The notes under the pieces: model-generated | The model's input: the letters and a program-made list of their open reading frames with translations, nothing else | The model's database searches: none | What the model was told of the DNA's origin: nothing | Part shown: one piece after another, positions 6,435 through 8,733 of the stretch | Numbering within the stretch: position 1 is the stretch's first letter | How the letters are laid out: every line of letters starts with the position of its first letter | Translations under genes and position numbers: made by a program | Origin: an uncultured bacterium | GTDB lineage: Bacteria > Bacillota_I > Bacilli_A > RF39 > UBA660 | Length of the DNA: 8,733 bases | Reading direction: 5' to 3' | NCBI GenBank assembly: GCA_949285775.1 | Contig: CASEAD010000089.1 | Coordinates: forward strand, 1 to 8,733

Positions 6435-7610
6435 TTATACTAATTCATAAGTATCTCTAGCAATCATTAGTTCTTCGTCAGTTGGTATTACATAACAAGC
6501 AATTTTAGAGTCTTTGGTACTGATTAATTTTTCTTCTCCGCGACAATTGTTGGCGTTTTCATCTAACTTTATTCCTAAAACGTCTAAACCTTCCATGATT
6601 TGCTTACGAGTACTTATTGAGTTTTCACCAATTCCTGCTGTGAAAACGATAGCGTCTGCTCCTTTCAGTTCAACATAATACATAGCGATATAATTTATTA
6701 TCTTTCTAACAAACATTTTTTGGGCTAGAATACATCTTTCGTTGCCTTCTTCTATGCCTTTCTCTATATCTCTAGAATCACTGCTAACGCCACTTACACC
6801 TAGAAGTCCACTTTTTTTGTTTAAGATATTATCTATTTCTTCAGATGTCATATTGGCTTCTTTCATTATGTAAGGTATGATACTGCAATCAATATCTCCA
6901 CAGCGAGATCCCATCATTACACCTGCATTAGGAGTTAATCCCATTGATGTATCAATACATTTACCATTAAGTATGGCACTTATTGAAGCACCGTTACCTA
7001 TATGACAAGTAATTACTTTGGTATTATCTTTTCCTAAAATTTCATTAATTCTTTTAGAGATAAATCTATGACTTGTTCCGTGCATACCATATTTTCTTAC
7101 GCCATATTTAGTATACCATTCATAAGGTACGGGATATATATAATTGATTTTATCCATAGTAGCATGGAATGATGTATCAAATACTGCTACCTGTTCGGCG
7201 CTATTAAATATATTTTTAGCGGCTTTTATTCCGGTGATAGCAGCGGGATTGTGTAATGGCGCTAATGGTGAATATTTAATCATATCGTTAATTACTGATT
7301 CATCAATTCTAACACTTTGTTTGTATTTTTCACCACCTTGGACAGTTCTGTGTCCTATAGCTTTAATTTCGTCTGTTGAACTTATTACTTTATTTTCAAT
7401 AAGTTCTTTAACTAAAATTTTAAAAGCATCTTCGTGATTATTTAGTATTGCTTCTTTTTTTATTTTATCTTTATTTAATTTTATTGTATAAAAACTTTCC
7501 CCTATTCCTATTCTTTCAAATACTCCTGATATTAGTACTTCTTCAGCAGGCATTTCAAATAATCTAAATTTTAATGATGAACTTCCTGCATTTACAGATA
7601 ATATTTTCAT
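6435..7610 (-). CDS. ackA: Acetate kinase
   Basis: This enzyme interconverts acetyl phosphate plus ADP with acetate plus ATP in the cytoplasm. The protein has 391 residues, normal for the family, and an ASKHA fold. Seen motifs are VNAGSSSLKF (6-15), GHRTVQGGE (86-94) with the substrate Arg88, FDTSFH with catalytic Asp145, YGMHGTSHR with His177, the phosphate loop HIGNGAS (203-209), MGSRCGDID with Arg236, FTAGIGENS and the C-terminal TDEELMIARDTY. All key residues are kept. The second family motif reads HRTVQGG instead of the more usual HRVVHGG. GAGGTG stands 8 nt before the ATG, and a promoter lies just upstream. With Xfp nearby making acetyl phosphate, the likely direction is ATP formation. 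No phosphotransacetylase gene is in the window. Confidence 0.97.
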   Translation of the reverse strand: MKILSVNAGSSSLKFRLFEMPAEEVLISGVFERIGIGESFYTIKLNKDKIKKEAILNNHEDAFKILVKELIENKVISSTDEIKAIGHRTVQGGEKYKQSVRIDESVINDMIKYSPLAPLHNPAAITGIKAAKNIFNSAEQVAVFDTSFHATMDKINYIYPVPYEWYTKYGVRKYGMHGTSHRFISKRINEILGKDNTKVITCHIGNGASISAILNGKCIDTSMGLTPNAGVMMGSRCGDIDCSIIPYIMKEANMTSEEIDNILNKKSGLLGVSGVSSDSRDIEKGIEEGNERCILAQKMFVRKIINYIAMYYVELKGADAIVFTAGIGENSISTRKQIMEGLDVLGIKLDENANNCRGEEKLISTKDSKIACYVIPTDEELMIARDTYELV

Positions 7611-7634
7611 TATCTTTTCACCTCTTCCGTTATA

Positions 7635-7663
7635 ATTATATCATTTATAAGTTTTTAAAGCAA
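7635..7663 (-). promoter_or_regulatory. Promoter of ackA-nrnA, extended -10 type
   Basis: The minus strand shows -35 TTGCTT (7663-7658), a 17-bp spacer and a perfect -10 TATAAT (7640-7635) preceded by TGA. The start of transcription would fall near 7628, giving a leader of about 18 nt that carries the GAGGTG ribosome site (7624-7619). The -35 is weak and the extended -10 should compensate. Confidence 0.75.
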
Positions 7664-7673
7664 TATAATTATT

Positions 7674-8579
7674 TTATGAATAATAGTTTCTGATATCATT
7701 TATTAAGTTAGGATTAAATTCTTTATTTTTTATCATGGCTATTTCAAATTTATATGGGGGATATATTTTTTCTTTGGTGGTATCATTTTTGGTTATATAA
7801 GGGGTTTCTAGTATTTTAGGTAAGTGTTCTATTCTTTTATTGTAGATAATTTTTATTAGGTTATCATAACCGATAGTGCCAAAGCCAATATTTTCGTGTC
7901 TATCTTTGTGGCTTGCTATTGGGTTTTTGCTGTCATTTATATGTATGCATTTTAAGTAATTTAGACCTATTATTTTATCAAAGTCATCTAATACTTTATC
8001 AAATTCATTAAGGTCATATCCTGCATCATTTATGTGGCATGTATCTAGACATACTCCTATTTTATTTTTGTTTTTTATATTATCAATGATTGTTTTTATT
8101 TCTTCAAATGTTTTTCCTACTTCTGTTCCTTTTCCGGCCATGGTTTCTAAGCAGATAGTGACATTATAATTGTTATCTAGAACTATGTTTAATCCTTTAA
8201 TAATATTATCTATAGCATAATTTCTTTCTAATCCTACGCTTGATCCAGGGTGAAGTACTAATTTAGTTATATTTAGTTGATTACATCTTTCTATTTCTTG
8301 CTTTAGAAATGAAACAGAAAAATCAAAGTTATTATCGTTACATAAGTTAATTATATATGGAGCATGAACAATTATATTTTCTAGGTCTATATTGTTTTCT
8401 TTCATTAGTTCGTAGGCTTTATAGGTTATTTCATCATTGATTTTGCTTCTTTTTGTATTTTGTGGGGCACCTGTATAAAACATGAAGGTATTAGCATTAT
8501 AATCCAGAGTTTCTTTTACACAACCTAATAATCCAGTATCTGTTTTATATGATACGTGGCTTCCTATTAATAATTTCAT
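7674..8579 (-). CDS. nfo: Endonuclease IV (AP endonuclease)
   Basis: This base-excision-repair enzyme cuts the DNA backbone 5' of abasic sites and removes 3'-blocking groups. It is a TIM barrel with three zinc ions. The protein has 301 residues, slightly longer than E. coli Nfo. All nine metal ligands can be placed: His72 (VHAPY), His110 (LHPGS), Glu145 (LETMAGKG), Asp179 and His182 (CLDTCHINDAGYD), His213 (HINDSK), Asp226 and His228 (KDRHENIG) and Glu258 (LETPY). The start MKLLIGSHVS is the expected N-terminus. The ribosome site before it is weak (GAAGTG, about 6 nt away). There is no terminator between it and ackA, 63 nt downstream, so some read-through into ackA is possible. A structured leader lies upstream. 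Confidence 0.96.
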   Translation of the reverse strand: MKLLIGSHVSYKTDTGLLGCVKETLDYNANTFMFYTGAPQNTKRSKINDEITYKAYELMKENNIDLENIIVHAPYIINLCNDNNFDFSVSFLKQEIERCNQLNITKLVLHPGSSVGLERNYAIDNIIKGLNIVLDNNYNVTICLETMAGKGTEVGKTFEEIKTIIDNIKNKNKIGVCLDTCHINDAGYDLNEFDKVLDDFDKIIGLNYLKCIHINDSKNPIASHKDRHENIGFGTIGYDNLIKIIYNKRIEHLPKILETPYITKNDTTKEKIYPPYKFEIAMIKNKEFNPNLINDIRNYYS

Positions 8580-8656
8580 TTAATCACTTCTTTCTTTAAA
8601 TGGTAGTGTGCAATGTTTTACGCACTTCCCAATTATTTTTCCTTTATATTTCAATG
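8580..8656 (-). other. Leader region of nfo with a small imperfect inverted repeat
   Basis: No coding frame is seen. GTGC (8608-8611) and GCAC (8622-8625) face each other over 10 nt, with AGTG/CACT as an alternative register and GG/CC further out, about 25-50 nt before the nfo start. This could be a weak operator or RNA stem. Confidence 0.25.
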
Positions 8657-8713
8657 AATTTCTATATTTTTTTCAATCACTCCCTTTTTAGAGTAATTTT
8701 TTATATAGAAATT
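8657..8713. repeat. Nested inverted repeat upstream of nfo
   Basis: The outer arms AATTTCTATAT (8657-8667) and ATATAGAAATT (8703-8713) are perfect 11-bp complements. Inside them AATCACTC (8675-8682) and GAGTAATT (8691-8698) pair over 8 bp, with one position that is G-U in the minus-strand RNA. The internal loop is asymmetric (4 and 7 nt, A-rich on the minus strand) and the tip is 8 nt. No T tract follows on the minus strand, so it is not an ordinary terminator of an upstream gene. It may be an RNA element in the nfo leader or a DNA operator overlapping the promoter. Confidence 0.65.
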
Positions 8714-8731
8714 GGTATTTTTATCTATCAA
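8702..8731 (-). promoter_or_regulatory. Possible promoter of nfo
   Basis: The minus strand shows -35 TTGATA (8731-8726, 5 of 6 to consensus), an 18-bp spacer and -10 TATATA (8707-8702). The -10 falls in one arm of the nested inverted repeat, so the two readings of that repeat (operator or transcribed RNA) depend on whether this promoter is the real one. Transcription may instead enter from beyond the window. Confidence 0.35.
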
Positions 8732-8733
8732 AA

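Noticed and set aside
8651..8731. Possible C-terminal end of an upstream gene on the minus strand (27 open codons ending in TGA)
   Set aside because: This length is not rare by chance in such AT-rich DNA, the residues (many Asn, Lys, Ile) look like translated non-coding sequence, and the frame runs through the nested inverted repeat.

Overview
The window is AT-rich (about 30% GC by eye) and every gene lies on the minus strand, so transcription runs from the right edge to the left. Strong AAGGAGG-type ribosome binding sites, short gaps and Bacillota-type protein families (NrnA, AckA, endonuclease IV) point to a low-GC Bacillota, probably a Bacilli or Mollicutes-related lineage such as those found in gut communities. 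All seven visible CDS stops are TAA or TAG and tryptophan is written TGG. This fits the standard bacterial code and argues against the Mycoplasma/Spiroplasma code. The lineage is inferred, since no rRNA or marker gene is present.

In transcription order: (1) 8733-8580 is a structured non-coding leader holding a 57-nt nested inverted repeat. (2) 8579-7674 encodes endonuclease IV (nfo). (3) 7663-7635 is a promoter, followed by acetate kinase (ackA, 7610-6435) and, 4 nt later, a DHH phosphoesterase of the NrnA type (6430-5465), then a terminator at 5436-5412. (4) A 140-nt spacer with degenerate repeats leads to a second promoter (5272-5244), phosphoketolase (xfp, 5216-2880) and a 102-residue protein that looks like a divergent DUF192 member (2863-2555), then a hairpin terminator at 2497-2442. 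(5) An intergenic stretch holds an orphan 51-codon 3' end of a secreted-type coding sequence (2351-2196) with its own terminator (2194-2165). (6) An ABC transporter operon of MacB/FtsX type follows: a permease (2145-901), an ATPase (911-249) and the beginning of a second permease (247 to the left edge, cut off).

Xfp and AckA together form the energy-yielding end of a phosphoketolase pathway: Xfp cleaves sugar phosphates to acetyl phosphate, and AckA turns that into acetate and ATP. They are in separate but adjacent transcription units, each with an extended -10 promoter. NrnA (turnover of very short RNAs and pAp) and Nfo (abasic-site repair) are housekeeping neighbours. The ABC operon appears to be an accessory module whose upstream partner gene has been reduced to a fragment.

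Most of the window is ordinary metabolism. The less ordinary parts are the coding remnant plus terminator ahead of the ABC operon, the nested inverted repeat upstream of nfo, and the divergent DUF192-like gene coupled to xfp. I do not see convincing evidence for a wholly new system.
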